Shown here in pieces: positions 18,365 through 27,092 of a stretch of 64,000 nucleotides of DNA. Each line of letters opens with the position of its first letter. The stretch's first letter is position 1. The translations under genes and the position numbers were made by a program. The DNA is from Candidatus Kapaibacterium sp. (GTDB taxonomy: Bacteria; Bacteroidota; Ignavibacteria; Kapaibacteriales; UBA2268), in NCBI GenBank assembly GCA_937927515.1, contig CALBDO010000006.1, positions 62,001-126,000 on the forward strand, given 5' to 3'. The notes under the pieces were generated by a model. The model saw only the letters and a list, made by a program, of their open reading frames with translations, made no database searches and had not been told where the DNA came from.

Positions 18365-19657
18365 ATGAATTTTTTGGAAGCCTTTGTTATTCCACGTTCA
18401 GAACAGACACTGAAATTGATTGAAATTTTTTATTTTCTCTCTTATTCAATTTTTAATTTGTACTTTGCTGCTCTATTTGGTTCCATCCTTTATTCCGTAA
18501 TTCTTTATTTCCTCGCCTTCAAGAAGCAAGATATTAATTTTCTATCTACAAGCTTTGAGTATTTGCAATTTTTTGCAAAGGGATATCTTTCACTCATCGG
18601 GCTGGGATTTGTTCCATTGCTCTCGGTTTATTATTCATTACTTCAGTTTATATTAAAAGCACCGAGTGGATTCTTTCAATCGCTTTTATTTTCGACGATA
18701 TTCTTTGTCTTGTCTGTTCTACTTCTAAAGTTATCTGCTTCAATATTCAAAACATCCAAAAATTTGAGTAAATTTCAATTTGAATTGTTGATTATCAACT
18801 CAATTGCAATAATATTCATTCTTACTGTTGTAGTTCTTACAAATGCCACAGCTTTCTCGATTATAAATTCCCAATTTGCTTCTCTTGACTTATCAATAAA
18901 AAACTTATTCTCTTTGGGTTTCCTCCTCCGCCTCCTTGCCTTTTTGGCGATGTCTATTATGATTTCTTCATTGTTATACTTTTATAAAACTTATACAATT
19001 GATAGAGTGTCAACTGAAGATAATTCCCCGCCAAATAATCGCTTCACTCAAAGTTTGTTGACGAATTTTATAATCGTTGGAAACCTATTTCCTATTATCG
19101 TGGTTGCGATTTTTATGTTTTTACCAAAGAATTTAGTTTCATTGGAAAATTACATTTTTGTTGTAATTTCTCTATTAGTATTTTTACTTTCATTACTCTT
19201 TGGTTACTTAGCTATGAAAAGCGGAAGTATATCGTATGCTAAAGGTGCTTTTTTGATTTCGATTTTTTCGTTTTTATTATTTTTTGTTTCTGAATCTTAT
19301 CTTTTAGCTGTATCAAATAAAATTCAGGAATTCAAGATAGCAAAAGAGTTTACGCTATATCACGAAAAGCTTTTGGCAAGTGCTGGTCGCAGTGTATTAC
19401 AAGAAATTAATGGAGAGGAAATTTACAAGGCAAAGTGTGTTGCTTGTCACCAATTCGATGCAAAGTTGGTTGGTCCTCCCCACAAAGAAGTCCTGAAAAA
19501 GTATGAGAACCGAAAAGAAGATATGGTGAAGTTTATATTAAATCCTGTAAGGGTTGACCCTAATTACCCGCCTATGCCGAATCAAGGTCTAAAACCCAAC
19601 GAGGCTGAAGCTGTGGTAAAATATATGTTCGAACACTATGGTCCAATGTTGAAGTAA
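18365..19657 (+). CDS. Multi-helix membrane protein with C-terminal cytochrome c domain, unrecognised
   Basis: I cannot place this 430-residue protein in a known complex. About eight hydrophobic helices fill residues 15 to 315. The tail is a small class I cytochrome c with C-V-A-C-H at 358-362, a G-P-P-H stretch and a likely methionine ligand in P-P-M-P-N-Q-G near residue 404. The gene has AGGAG before its ATG, starts 10 bases after ctaB, and closes the respiratory operon. The position suggests a role in electron transfer or oxidase assembly. No heme-binding histidine pairs typical of cytochrome b stand out in the membrane part. The heme call is firm, the function open. Confidence 0.8.
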   Translation: MNFLEAFVIPRSEQTLKLIEIFYFLSYSIFNLYFAALFGSILYSVILYFLAFKKQDINFLSTSFEYLQFFAKGYLSLIGLGFVPLLSVYYSLLQFILKAPSGFFQSLLFSTIFFVLSVLLLKLSASIFKTSKNLSKFQFELLIINSIAIIFILTVVVLTNATAFSIINSQFASLDLSIKNLFSLGFLLRLLAFLAMSIMISSLLYFYKTYTIDRVSTEDNSPPNNRFTQSLLTNFIIVGNLFPIIVVAIFMFLPKNLVSLENYIFVVISLLVFLLSLLFGYLAMKSGSISYAKGAFLISIFSFLLFFVSESYLLAVSNKIQEFKIAKEFTLYHEKLLASAGRSVLQEINGEEIYKAKCVACHQFDAKLVGPPHKEVLKKYENRKEDMVKFILNPVRVDPNYPPMPNQGLKPNEAEAVVKYMFEHYGPMLK

Positions 19658-19688
19658 GAGAATTGAAATTAATTCTCAAACCAAACAA

Positions 19689-19721
19689 TTGTTTTCTGCT
19701 TGCATTAATTTGTTAATTTTG
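19689..19721 (+). promoter_or_regulatory. Candidate Bacteroidota-type promoter of panB
   Basis: TTG at 19689-19691 and TAATTTTG at 19714-19721 are 22 bases apart, close to the minus-33 TTG and minus-7 TAnnTTTG arrangement of Bacteroidota promoters. The box ends 25 bases before the panB ATG. This would separate panB from the respiratory operon, which ends at 19657. AT-rich DNA yields such matches by chance. Confidence 0.35.
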
Positions 19722-19746
19722 CTTTTCACATTACAGAAGCTTACGT

Positions 19747-20577
19747 ATGGATTACATTGGAAGTACAAGTTTCGATGCACGCAAGGTAACCACTTTCCGT
19801 CTTCAGGAGATGAAGAACTATGGCCAAAAAATTGTTTGCCTTACAGCTTATGATGCTCTTGTAGCGAGGATATTGGACGAAAGTGGAGTCGATGTCATTT
19901 TAGTTGGGGATTCGCTCGGCAATGTCATTCAAGGGTTAGAAACAACCATACCAGTAACATTAGACGAGATTATATATCACACGAAAGCAGTAGTCCGGGG
20001 AGCAAAGAGACCATTGATTATTGCCGACATGCCATTTATGAGCTTTCAAGTTTCTGCTGATTTGGCTTTTGCTAATGCTGGAAGAATAATGAAAGAGACT
20101 GGCTGCGGAGGGGTAAAGTTAGAAGGTGCAACAGAGATTACTCTGCAAGCCATTCGAAGGATGACCGAGAGCGGAATTCCAGTAATGGGGCATGTGGGCT
20201 TAACTCCTCAAAGCATACATAAATTTGGCTCCTATCGTGCAAGAGGTAAGGACCCTTTAGAAGCAGAGTCTATCTTTAACGATGCTATAAGTCTCGAGCA
20301 AGCTGGAGCTTTTGCAATTGTTCTGGAAAAAATTCCAGCAGAATTAGCAAAAAAAATTACTCAAACCTTGAAAATCCCTACTATTGGTATCGGTGCTGGC
20401 CCGCATTGTGATGGTCAAATACTCGTTTACACTGATATGGTTGGATTAACGATTGATTTTAGTCCCCGATTCGTTCGGCGTTATGCTAAACTTTACGAAA
20501 CAATACTAAATGCTTGTAAAAAGTATGCCGAAGACGTACGAAATCAAAACTTTCCCAACGAATCTGAATCTTATTGA
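19747..20577 (+). CDS. panB: 3-methyl-2-oxobutanoate hydroxymethyltransferase
   Basis: PanB transfers a hydroxymethyl group from methylene-tetrahydrofolate to 2-oxoisovalerate, the first committed step to pantothenate and coenzyme A. The 276-residue length is normal. Family signatures are L-T-A-Y-D-A-L-V-A-R-I-L-D-E-S-G-V-D (about 35-52), L-V-G-D-S-L-G-N-V, M-P-F-M-S-F-Q, K-L-E-G, G-H-V-G-L-T-P-Q-S and P-T-I-G-I-G-A-G. About ten extra N-terminal residues precede the usual core; the next plausible start is the Met at residue 22, so the start is not certain. panC and panD are not nearby. Confidence 0.95.
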   Translation: MDYIGSTSFDARKVTTFRLQEMKNYGQKIVCLTAYDALVARILDESGVDVILVGDSLGNVIQGLETTIPVTLDEIIYHTKAVVRGAKRPLIIADMPFMSFQVSADLAFANAGRIMKETGCGGVKLEGATEITLQAIRRMTESGIPVMGHVGLTPQSIHKFGSYRARGKDPLEAESIFNDAISLEQAGAFAIVLEKIPAELAKKITQTLKIPTIGIGAGPHCDGQILVYTDMVGLTIDFSPRFVRRYAKLYETILNACKKYAEDVRNQNFPNESESY

Positions 20578-20663
20578 ACTTCTGGTTATTTCTCAATCAG
20601 CCACATTGTTAAATTTTTATAAGTTGTGTCATAAAAGCACTGTGTTTTCGTTTGTTATTTTAT

Positions 20664-21053
20664 ATGAGTTCAATATTTGATAGATTTAAAAGGATACTCA
20701 AATCGAATTTCTTGGGCGAAGTAGCCACAATTAACACCGGCAGCTTTGAATTTATTGATGAAGATACGAAATTAAAGGAAGAAATAGAAAAAGAATGGCA
20801 AAAGTACAAAAGTAATCCAACAAACTTTGAATCTAAATTAGAAAAAATTCAAATCTCTGATGCATATCGAATTTTGGAAATATCGCCCGATGCAGAACCA
20901 GAACAAATTAAACAAGCTTATAGGGAAAAAGTCAAAAAATATCACCCTGATTTGGTTCAAAACATGGGTAAAGAAATTCGAGACTTAGCTTTGGAAAAAA
21001 TCAAAGAAATCAATTTAGCCTTTGAGTTGATAAAAAAAGATAAAGGAATGTAG
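20664..21053 (+). CDS. J-domain protein
   Basis: The 129-residue protein ends in a DnaJ J domain (about residues 68-126) with the essential H-P-D tripeptide in K-Y-H-P-D-L. The N-terminal 65 residues are charged and have no recognised domain, and there is no Gly/Phe-rich or zinc-finger region, so this is a type III (class C) J protein that would recruit a DnaK partner to a specific task. The frame opens with a TTG at 20652; the ATG at 20664 is more likely. The rhodanese gene follows after one base, which suggests a shared transcript. Confidence 0.85.
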   Translation: MSSIFDRFKRILKSNFLGEVATINTGSFEFIDEDTKLKEEIEKEWQKYKSNPTNFESKLEKIQISDAYRILEISPDAEPEQIKQAYREKVKKYHPDLVQNMGKEIRDLALEKIKEINLAFELIKKDKGM

Positions 21054-21054
21054 T

Positions 21055-21720
21055 ATGAATAAAATAAATTGGAAACAAATTTTAAACGAAGTACTTTTTA
21101 TTTCTGTGTTTGTGTTGGTATTGTCTATTATCTACAATACTTTGAACCCATATGGTATTAATTTATTACATAAACCAAAAATTGTTGCCGATACACTGCT
21201 CGAGAAGTTATTATTCGATACCTCTAAAACCCAACAACACAGTCCAAACGACACAACTCGAAACTTTTTAACACCTGATACCATTAAACAAATTGGAGAG
21301 AAAAACCTAATAGCTAAACAAAGGGAAATAGCCATCATTGAATCTCATAGTTCAGAGACAATCTCCGCCCATAATATTGATGAAATACCAAGTGTAACAT
21401 ATAATCAGCTCGTAAAATATCTGAATTCCCCGAACTTAATACTCATAGACGCACGGTCTCCATTAGATTTTGAAAAGGCACATATTGGTAATGCTGTTAA
21501 TATATTTGCTTTCGAAGAAAACCTCGATATATACTTTCAGAAACTTTCAAGTATTCCGTTCGATGAACGAAAAGTAATTATCGTTTACTGCGAAGGTGGT
21601 AGTTGCGATGCAAGTCACAAGGTAGCCAAAGACCTCATACAACTTGGGCATAGGAACGTTTTTGTTTACACTGCTGGCTGGGAAGAGTGGCAGAAAAAAG
21701 AGAAAGAAAAAAATGAGTGA
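21055..21720 (+). CDS. Membrane-anchored rhodanese-like protein
   Basis: An N-terminal membrane helix (about residues 11-27) is followed by a roughly 75-residue linker and a rhodanese domain. The active-site loop is V-Y-C-E-G-G-S-C-D-A-S-H with the catalytic Cys near residue 178; the substrate-pocket aspartate-arginine pair L-I-D-A-R-S-P is also present. Rhodaneses move sulfane sulfur; here the acceptor is unknown. The domain probably faces the periplasm. The gene starts 1 base after the J-domain gene and its last 8 bases overlap the sigma-54 regulator. Confidence 0.87.
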   Translation: MNKINWKQILNEVLFISVFVLVLSIIYNTLNPYGINLLHKPKIVADTLLEKLLFDTSKTQQHSPNDTTRNFLTPDTIKQIGEKNLIAKQREIAIIESHSSETISAHNIDEIPSVTYNQLVKYLNSPNLILIDARSPLDFEKAHIGNAVNIFAFEENLDIYFQKLSSIPFDERKVIIVYCEGGSCDASHKVAKDLIQLGHRNVFVYTAGWEEWQKKEKEKNE

Positions 21721-22918
21721 GGATATCATTGTAGACAAATCCACACTTGACTTGTTTCGTAATAGATTTGGGCTCGTTGGAGTATCCCCAAAAATTTTGG
21801 AGATTTTTGCCACTATCATTAAAGTAGCTCCAACGGACTTAAATGTTTTAATAACTGGTGAAACTGGCACGGGAAAAGAAGTTGTTGCCAATGCCATACA
21901 TCAGCTCAGTCGAAGGAGAAAATTTAGTTTCATCAGTATTAATTGTGGTGCTATTCCCGAAACATTGCTTGAATCGGAATTATTTGGTCATGAAAAAGGA
22001 GCCTTTACTGGTGCATACGAACAGAGAAAAGGCTATTTCGAGGTTGCAAACCGCGGCACTATTTTCCTTGATGAAATTGGGGAAATGCCCATTGGTACTC
22101 AAGTAAAATTGCTACGTGTACTTGAAACTGGAGAATTCAATCGCTTGGGTTCCTCTGAAGTGCGAAAAGTTGACGTACGTGTTATTGCAGCAACAAATAA
22201 AAATTTAGAAGAAGAAATTTATAAAGGGACGTTCAGACAAGATTTATTCTACAGATTAAAAAATTTACACATTGTTCTACCACCTCTACGAGAGCGACCA
22301 GAGGATATTGTTGTTCTTATTGATTATTTTGCAGAGAAGACATGTTCCGAGCTTGGAATTCCATACAAAGGGATTGCATTAGAAGCGTTGAATATACTTC
22401 GGGGACATCCCTGGCCTGGAAATGTTCGCGAGCTTAAAAACTTAGTCGAGACTGTAATCAAACTTGAAAAAACTGGCTATATAACCCTTGAAACTCTTAG
22501 GAAATACATACCACCTGCACTGCCACCTTATAAAGTCGTCGAACAGCCAAAAGAAGCATCCTTACTTTTCATTCCATCTGCCAAAGAAGCTCATATTGGA
22601 TTAGAGTTAATTTTTAGAACTTTGTTAGATTTAAAGAAAGATATTGAACTTCTCAAACACGCTTTAGACGACTTGAATAGTAAATTTGAGGCGCTAAACT
22701 TGAACATCTCGAACAATGGTTCCTTTCACTACAATGTTATCGACGATATAAACATTCCCAGTATCGAACCAGATAACTTGAATCTTGAAAGACTTGAAAA
22801 GGAAGTCATTCTTTACACTTTGAAAAAGCATAATGGTAATAAAAGAAAAACTGCTAAAGCACTTGGAATCAGCGAACGGACATTGTATCGAAAATTGAAC
22901 CAATACAACCTGACTTAG
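21713..22918 (+). CDS. Sigma-54-dependent transcriptional activator without receiver domain
   Basis: The 401-residue protein begins almost directly with an AAA+ sigma-54 interaction domain: Walker A G-E-T-G-T-G-K-E (about 49-56), the sigma-54-contacting G-A-F-T-G-A (about 96-101), Walker B with D-E-I-G-E-M-P, and R-L-G-S-S-E-V-R-K-V-D-V-R. A Fis-type helix-turn-helix lies at about 360-400 (N-K-R-K-T-A-K-A-L-G-I-S-E-R-T-L-Y-R-K-L). No receiver, GAF or PAS sensor is present, so control must come from a partner or from expression level. An open frame reaches back to 21644, but the ATG at 21713 fits family alignment and an 8-base overlap. Confidence 0.92.
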   Translation: MSEDIIVDKSTLDLFRNRFGLVGVSPKILEIFATIIKVAPTDLNVLITGETGTGKEVVANAIHQLSRRRKFSFISINCGAIPETLLESELFGHEKGAFTGAYEQRKGYFEVANRGTIFLDEIGEMPIGTQVKLLRVLETGEFNRLGSSEVRKVDVRVIAATNKNLEEEIYKGTFRQDLFYRLKNLHIVLPPLRERPEDIVVLIDYFAEKTCSELGIPYKGIALEALNILRGHPWPGNVRELKNLVETVIKLEKTGYITLETLRKYIPPALPPYKVVEQPKEASLLFIPSAKEAHIGLELIFRTLLDLKKDIELLKHALDDLNSKFEALNLNISNNGSFHYNVIDDINIPSIEPDNLNLERLEKEVILYTLKKHNGNKRKTAKALGISERTLYRKLNQYNLT

Positions 22919-24094
22919 ATGGCTGGCATTTACATACACATTCCATTTTGCGAAAAAAAATGTATCTATTGTGATTTTTTTTCTGTTACAAATAAAAGCT
23001 TAATTGATTGCTTTATCTCATCACTGTTGAAAGAAATCACACTTTTAGCCGATGCAATAGACAAAGTCGACAAAAAAAATGTCGAAACAATATACTTCGG
23101 TGGAGGTACACCATCGATTCTTTCTACCAAAGCATTTGATAAAATTTTTAATGCTTTGTTCAAGAATTTCAACATAAATAAACAATGTGAAATTACAATT
23201 GAGTGCAATCCAGGTACAGATTTTACATCAAAATTAGCTGAATTTAAATCCTTTGGAATTAATAGAATAAGCATTGGTGTGCAATCCTTGAATCCTAAAG
23301 AATTAAAATTTCTTACTCGAATTCATACAAGAAACGAAGCCATTGAAGCAATCCAAAAGACATTATCTTTTTTTGAAAATGTGAATGTTGATATTATTTT
23401 TTCATTACCCAATCAAACAAGGGAAACTTTGTTGCAAACAATTGACGAAATTTTGAGATACGACATAAAACATTTATCCGCTTACTCTCTGATATACGAG
23501 GAAGGAACTCCACTACATAACAAAGTTAAGAACAAAGAAATTACTCCTAAGTCTGATGAAGAGGATTACGATTTGTATATGTTGATTGTAAGCAATTTAA
23601 AAGAGAAAAATTTCGAGCATTATGAAATTTCTAATTTTGCAAAAAATGGTTTTAAATCATTGCACAATTTGAATTATTGGAGGTACGGTGAATATTATGG
23701 ACTCGGACCATCTGCACATAGTTTTTGGGATAATAAGCGAAGCTGGAACATCCGTAGTTTACGAAAATATATTCAAGCAATTGAAAAAAACACTTTACCA
23801 GTAGAGGGTTTTGAAAACATTGATACCGAAAAAAGAATTATAGAGAAAATTATGCTTGGACTAAGAGCAGAAGGAATTTCCATAAGTAAATTCCAAAAAG
23901 AATTTGGAGTAGACCTTGCTTCTATTTCCAGCGACTTAATTCAAAGTTGGGTAAGGTATGGTAAAGCACAGGTTCGTGATGACCAAATAAAGTTGACAGA
24001 TGAAGGTTACTTCATTTGCAATAAATTAGTATTAGATTTAACTGAAAGGGTTCTTAATTATTTGGGCATAGGGGCTACTCATCAAACTTGGTAA
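22919..24094 (+). CDS. hemW: Radical SAM family heme chaperone HemW (HemN-like)
   Basis: The iron-sulfur motif C-E-K-K-C-I-Y-C (Cys11, 15, 18) opens the protein, followed by F-G-G-G-T-P-S and the C-terminal HemN domain. The 391-residue length and lack of the longer HemN N-terminus match HemW, a heme-binding protein proposed to deliver heme to respiratory enzymes, rather than the oxygen-independent coproporphyrinogen oxidase itself. The start abuts the stop of the sigma-54 activator. The last 20 bases overlap the convergent DUF429 gene. Confidence 0.88.
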   Translation: MAGIYIHIPFCEKKCIYCDFFSVTNKSLIDCFISSLLKEITLLADAIDKVDKKNVETIYFGGGTPSILSTKAFDKIFNALFKNFNINKQCEITIECNPGTDFTSKLAEFKSFGINRISIGVQSLNPKELKFLTRIHTRNEAIEAIQKTLSFFENVNVDIIFSLPNQTRETLLQTIDEILRYDIKHLSAYSLIYEEGTPLHNKVKNKEITPKSDEEDYDLYMLIVSNLKEKNFEHYEISNFAKNGFKSLHNLNYWRYGEYYGLGPSAHSFWDNKRSWNIRSLRKYIQAIEKNTLPVEGFENIDTEKRIIEKIMLGLRAEGISISKFQKEFGVDLASISSDLIQSWVRYGKAQVRDDQIKLTDEGYFICNKLVLDLTERVLNYLGIGATHQTW

Positions 24095-24689
24095 TTTTTA
24101 TCTTAGTTTGTCTTATTTTTTCTAGTATTTTCTCAACTTTTTTGTCCTTTGGAATGATGATACGCCCGTTGTCATCCCCAATAGATTGAGTAAATCCTTT
24201 CAAATACAAATAAGCTGTTAGTGCGCACAGAAATGCGTCGAACTCATCGTCGTTGAATTTACTTAATTTATTGATTTTTAAAGTTTCCACTGATAATGAG
24301 ACTTTTTCATTGAAATTTTTCTTGTAAAAACCAAGAATCTTTGCCGTTGCTGTAGGGAAGACCTCAATTATAGTCGCATTAGAAATGTTTCTAAGGCTCT
24401 CCATTAAATTTATTGCTCGTTTAGCCAATTCAAAAATGCTTTTTAACTTTAAAGGCATTGCACCATATTTTTTTAATAATCTGTCGCAAATCCTATCTCC
24501 TGTGCTTAATGGTGCATCTATTCCAATAGCATCTGGGCTATTCTGTCTTATAAACTCGATAATCTCATTGTCGCTCTTTATTAATTTAACCTTGGCAAAG
24601 TTTCCGACTAGTAGACAAATCCCCGAAGAATTATTTTCTTTTCCAGCAAGGTCTAAACCCACAACCTTGTATTTTGTTCTACAGCCCAT
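24075..24689 (-). CDS. DUF429 family protein (predicted RNase H-like fold)
   Basis: The 204-residue protein shows the DUF429 pattern: V-V-G-L-D-L-A-G near the N-terminus (about 9-16), a central A-I-G-I-D-A-P-L-S (about 52-60) and a late D-D-E-F-D-A-F-L-C-A-L-T-A-Y segment. The spaced acidic residues fit the predicted RNase H-like nuclease fold of the family, but no activity has been shown to my knowledge. It converges with hemW and overlaps its last 20 bases. It appears to be a single-gene transcript, starting in the region opposite the porin promoter. Confidence 0.8.
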   Translation of the reverse strand: MGCRTKYKVVGLDLAGKENNSSGICLLVGNFAKVKLIKSDNEIIEFIRQNSPDAIGIDAPLSTGDRICDRLLKKYGAMPLKLKSIFELAKRAINLMESLRNISNATIIEVFPTATAKILGFYKKNFNEKVSLSVETLKINKLSKFNDDEFDAFLCALTAYLYLKGFTQSIGDDNGRIIIPKDKKVEKILEKIRQTKIKITKFDE

Positions 24690-24691
24690 AG

Positions 24692-24725
24692 TTGTGAAAA
24701 GTTGCTCAAAATATGTGTAAATTTG
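24692..24725 (+). promoter_or_regulatory. Candidate Bacteroidota-type promoter of the porin gene
   Basis: TTG at 24692-24694 and TAAATTTG at 24718-24725 are 23 bases apart and match the minus-33/minus-7 pattern of Bacteroidota promoters. The porin ATG is 60 bases downstream, leaving an AT-rich leader. Found by eye; chance matches are possible. Confidence 0.35.
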
Positions 24726-24785
24726 TAGTTTTAGGATTTATTTTTAATAATTAATTAAGTTTTATTGAATTTTATGTTAACTTAA

Positions 24786-25886
24786 ATGAAAGAATTTAAA
24801 ATGTTTATTACTTTTGGTATCATATTTTTTATCCTGCAACTATCCTTTTTGTATACCCAAGAAATTCTTGATAAGGGTCGTTTCTCTGGTTTTATGTTTG
24901 GCGACTATTATTACAACATATTGCGCGATGAAAATGTTGCTTCATTACCATTTGCAAATTTCAAAGACTCAAAAGACCAAAATGGCTTTGAGTTTCGTAG
25001 AATTTACTTTACCTACGACTACCAAATTTCTCCAGATTTCAACACTAGATTTCGATTAGAAGTCGAGCAATTTTCACTTCTATCGAACAATAAGATAAGT
25101 GCCTTTGTAAAAGATGCCTATCTTCAATGGAAAGACATTTTTCATTGGGCAGATTTAATATTTGGAATTCAGCCAACACCAACTTTTGATATCTCTGAAT
25201 ATGTTTGGGAGAATCGTCATCTTGAAATGACTATAGTTGATTTGTATGGTTTTATAGGTTCCAGAGACTTTGGTATTTCTCTGAAAGGGAAAATAAATAG
25301 AGATGGAACTTTGAATTATCATTTTATGTTTGGGAATGGTTCGGGTAATAGACCCGAAATGGATAGATATAAAACATTATACGCAAACTTACTTTACAAA
25401 CTTAACAGTAACATTTACTTTAATTTGAGTTATTATCATAAATACCAAAAACCAGTTCAGAACAGGTATTTTACTAATCAGTTTTTGAAAAAGGATGAGG
25501 ACCTTCTTTCGATATTTTTTTCTTATAAACACAGAGATAAATTTAAAATTGGGTTCGAAGGGTTTTACAATTTTGTCAGGAACAATTTCAATGATTCTGT
25601 TGCTCAATTGTACTATAATCGAAATATGCTGGGACTTACATTATTTGGTATATTGTATTTTTCTAATAAATTTAACTTTGTAGCCAGATATGATTACTTC
25701 GACCCCAACATTTTGAAAGATTTTACAAATGACCGTAGATGTTTATATCTTTTTGGACTGAATTACAAGCCCGTTGATAAAGTATATATATCACCAGCAC
25801 TTCTGATAGAAACCTATGAAAGAACTACAAAAAAAAGTTATAAACCTTCAGTAACTTCAAGATTAGTTTTCTTCTATATTTTCTAG
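24786..25886 (+). CDS. Outer-membrane porin-like beta-barrel protein
   Basis: The 366-residue protein starts with a signal peptide (hydrophobic stretch about residues 7-24) and continues as alternating amphipathic strands rich in Tyr, Phe and Asp with turn-like N/D/K segments. It ends with V-F-F-Y-I-F, a terminal Phe as expected for a barrel inserted by BamA. The layout resembles phosphate-selective porin O/P-like or other general porins, but the substrate cannot be assigned. It stands alone, with the DUF429 gene divergent upstream. A 165-base gap without a clear gene follows. Confidence 0.75.
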   Translation: MKEFKMFITFGIIFFILQLSFLYTQEILDKGRFSGFMFGDYYYNILRDENVASLPFANFKDSKDQNGFEFRRIYFTYDYQISPDFNTRFRLEVEQFSLLSNNKISAFVKDAYLQWKDIFHWADLIFGIQPTPTFDISEYVWENRHLEMTIVDLYGFIGSRDFGISLKGKINRDGTLNYHFMFGNGSGNRPEMDRYKTLYANLLYKLNSNIYFNLSYYHKYQKPVQNRYFTNQFLKKDEDLLSIFFSYKHRDKFKIGFEGFYNFVRNNFNDSVAQLYYNRNMLGLTLFGILYFSNKFNFVARYDYFDPNILKDFTNDRRCLYLFGLNYKPVDKVYISPALLIETYERTTKKSYKPSVTSRLVFFYIF

Positions 25887-26051
25887 ATAGCGTAAAAAAG
25901 GACTTTATAATAACCATATATAAGGATAAGACTTATTGGAAATCAAGTCTCTTACTATGAATACGAATTAAAATTGGTTAACAGATAATTAAAGCAAAAA
26001 ACTCGGAAATTTCAATTGACAATAATTAAACCATATTTTTGTATTAAAGAG

Positions 26052-26570
26052 TTATTTATTTGAAGTTTCGTCTAAAAGCTCCTTTACAGATTTAGATGCA
26101 CGAGTTATTCCTGTAATTCCGCTAGCAATTACCCAGTTGCCGCCCTCTTTCTTCAATGTCCTTGCAACTCTTAAGAATAAGGTGACTCCTTTGCCTCCAG
26201 ACCAAATTTGTAAAGGAACACCATATATTGCGGATGCAATTCTCCCTCGAGAATCCATTAAGATATAAATATCGCTCATCTCACCAAATTTCATAGAGTC
26301 GACATCTTCCCATTGCTTTTCAATTGCAATTTTAAATTCGGTTAGCGATTTCACGGTCTCGCCAGAGTCGCTTCCAAAAAAAGTTAGGTCATTTGCAAGG
26401 TATCGAACCATTTCACTGAAATTCTTCTTTTGATATGCATAATTGTAAGCTTTTAAAACTTCGACTACTTTCTCTTTTTCTTTGATTTCTTCCTCGGTAG
26501 AAAGCTGTTCATCGGAGCCTGTGCAAGAAAATAGAAAAGTTAAAATTAAAATTGGTAGTAAATATTTCAT
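26052..26570 (-). CDS. Lipoprotein with an NTF2/SnoaL-like (DUF4440-type) domain
   Basis: The 172-residue product begins with a signal ending in L-F-S-C (Cys16), a good lipobox, followed by an acidic linker. The body (about residues 40-160) has the NTF2-like order: an initial helix A-Y-N-Y-A-Y-Q-K-K-N-F, a Y-L-A-N-D-L-T-F-F-G strand, later E-M-S-D-I-Y-I and a closing G-N-W-V-I-A-S-G-I. Such domains can be enzymes or ligand-binding scaffolds. An open frame extends 20 codons upstream, but GGAGG five bases before the internal ATG at 26570 fixes the start. Confidence 0.8.
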   Translation of the reverse strand: MKYLLPILILTFLFSCTGSDEQLSTEEEIKEKEKVVEVLKAYNYAYQKKNFSEMVRYLANDLTFFGSDSGETVKSLTEFKIAIEKQWEDVDSMKFGEMSDIYILMDSRGRIASAIYGVPLQIWSGGKGVTLFLRVARTLKKEGGNWVIASGITGITRASKSVKELLDETSNK

Positions 26571-26698
26571 GGAACCTCCAAGAATTTGTGAAAAATATAA
26601 TTCTGGTATAAATATTGTATTTATTTCCATTTTAATAAAAACTAAAATTATTCAAATACAAAATACAAATATTATTAGAAAAAATCAAGAGGTGAAAA

Positions 26699-27046
26699 AT
26701 GGAAATTCGTTCAATTAAAAACATTACAAATAAGGTCGAGGACTTCGAAGCAATCAAAATTAGTAAGGAAAAAAACGTTTCTACTGTTGATAATGCCCCA
26801 AAAGATACTTTGCATTTAAACGAATGGCAGAAAAATATTGTCGATATTGCTCTAAAATACTTGCACAATAAAAACCAAGTGGAGAATAATCATCCCCTGA
26901 GCCAAGGAAGATTTAAACAAATACAAACTCTTGAAGAAGCCCTTGAAGAACTTGAGTTATTAAAAAATGAAAAGCTTAAAAAAGAAGGGCTGCAAACACA
27001 AGCTAATATTCAACCCGAAGGTATAGTTTCATTATTCATTCAATAA
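26699..27046 (+). CDS. Small hypothetical protein, weakly FlgM-like
   Basis: The 115-residue product has no signal peptide, membrane helix or cysteine. AGAGGTG five bases before the ATG supports translation. The N-terminal I-x-x-I-K-N-I pattern and D-T-L-H-L-N-E-W-Q-K-N-I near residue 40 recall the layout of small flagellar proteins such as FlgM, where a D-x-x-x-L-S-x-x-A-K segment occurs, but the match is poor and the C-terminal half is only a charged helix. I treat the function as unknown. It is followed by a strong hairpin terminator. Confidence 0.6.
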   Translation: MEIRSIKNITNKVEDFEAIKISKEKNVSTVDNAPKDTLHLNEWQKNIVDIALKYLHNKNQVENNHPLSQGRFKQIQTLEEALEELELLKNEKLKKEGLQTQANIQPEGIVSLFIQ

Positions 27047-27047
27047 A

Positions 27048-27074
27048 AAATGCCCACTTGAAAAGTGGGCATTT
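27048..27074 (-). terminator. Hairpin terminator between convergent genes
   Basis: The arms at 27048-27059 and 27063-27074 pair perfectly over 12 bases around a 3-base loop. The minus strand continues with a run of T, so it is a good intrinsic terminator for the 452-residue membrane protein gene, and may also stop the plus-strand transcript. Confidence 0.85.
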
Positions 27075-27092
27075 CTCAAAAAAGATTATAAA

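Noticed and set aside
25887-26051. Gap after the porin gene examined for RNA genes or repeats
   Set aside because: Only AT-rich sequence without a stable fold, repeat or frame.
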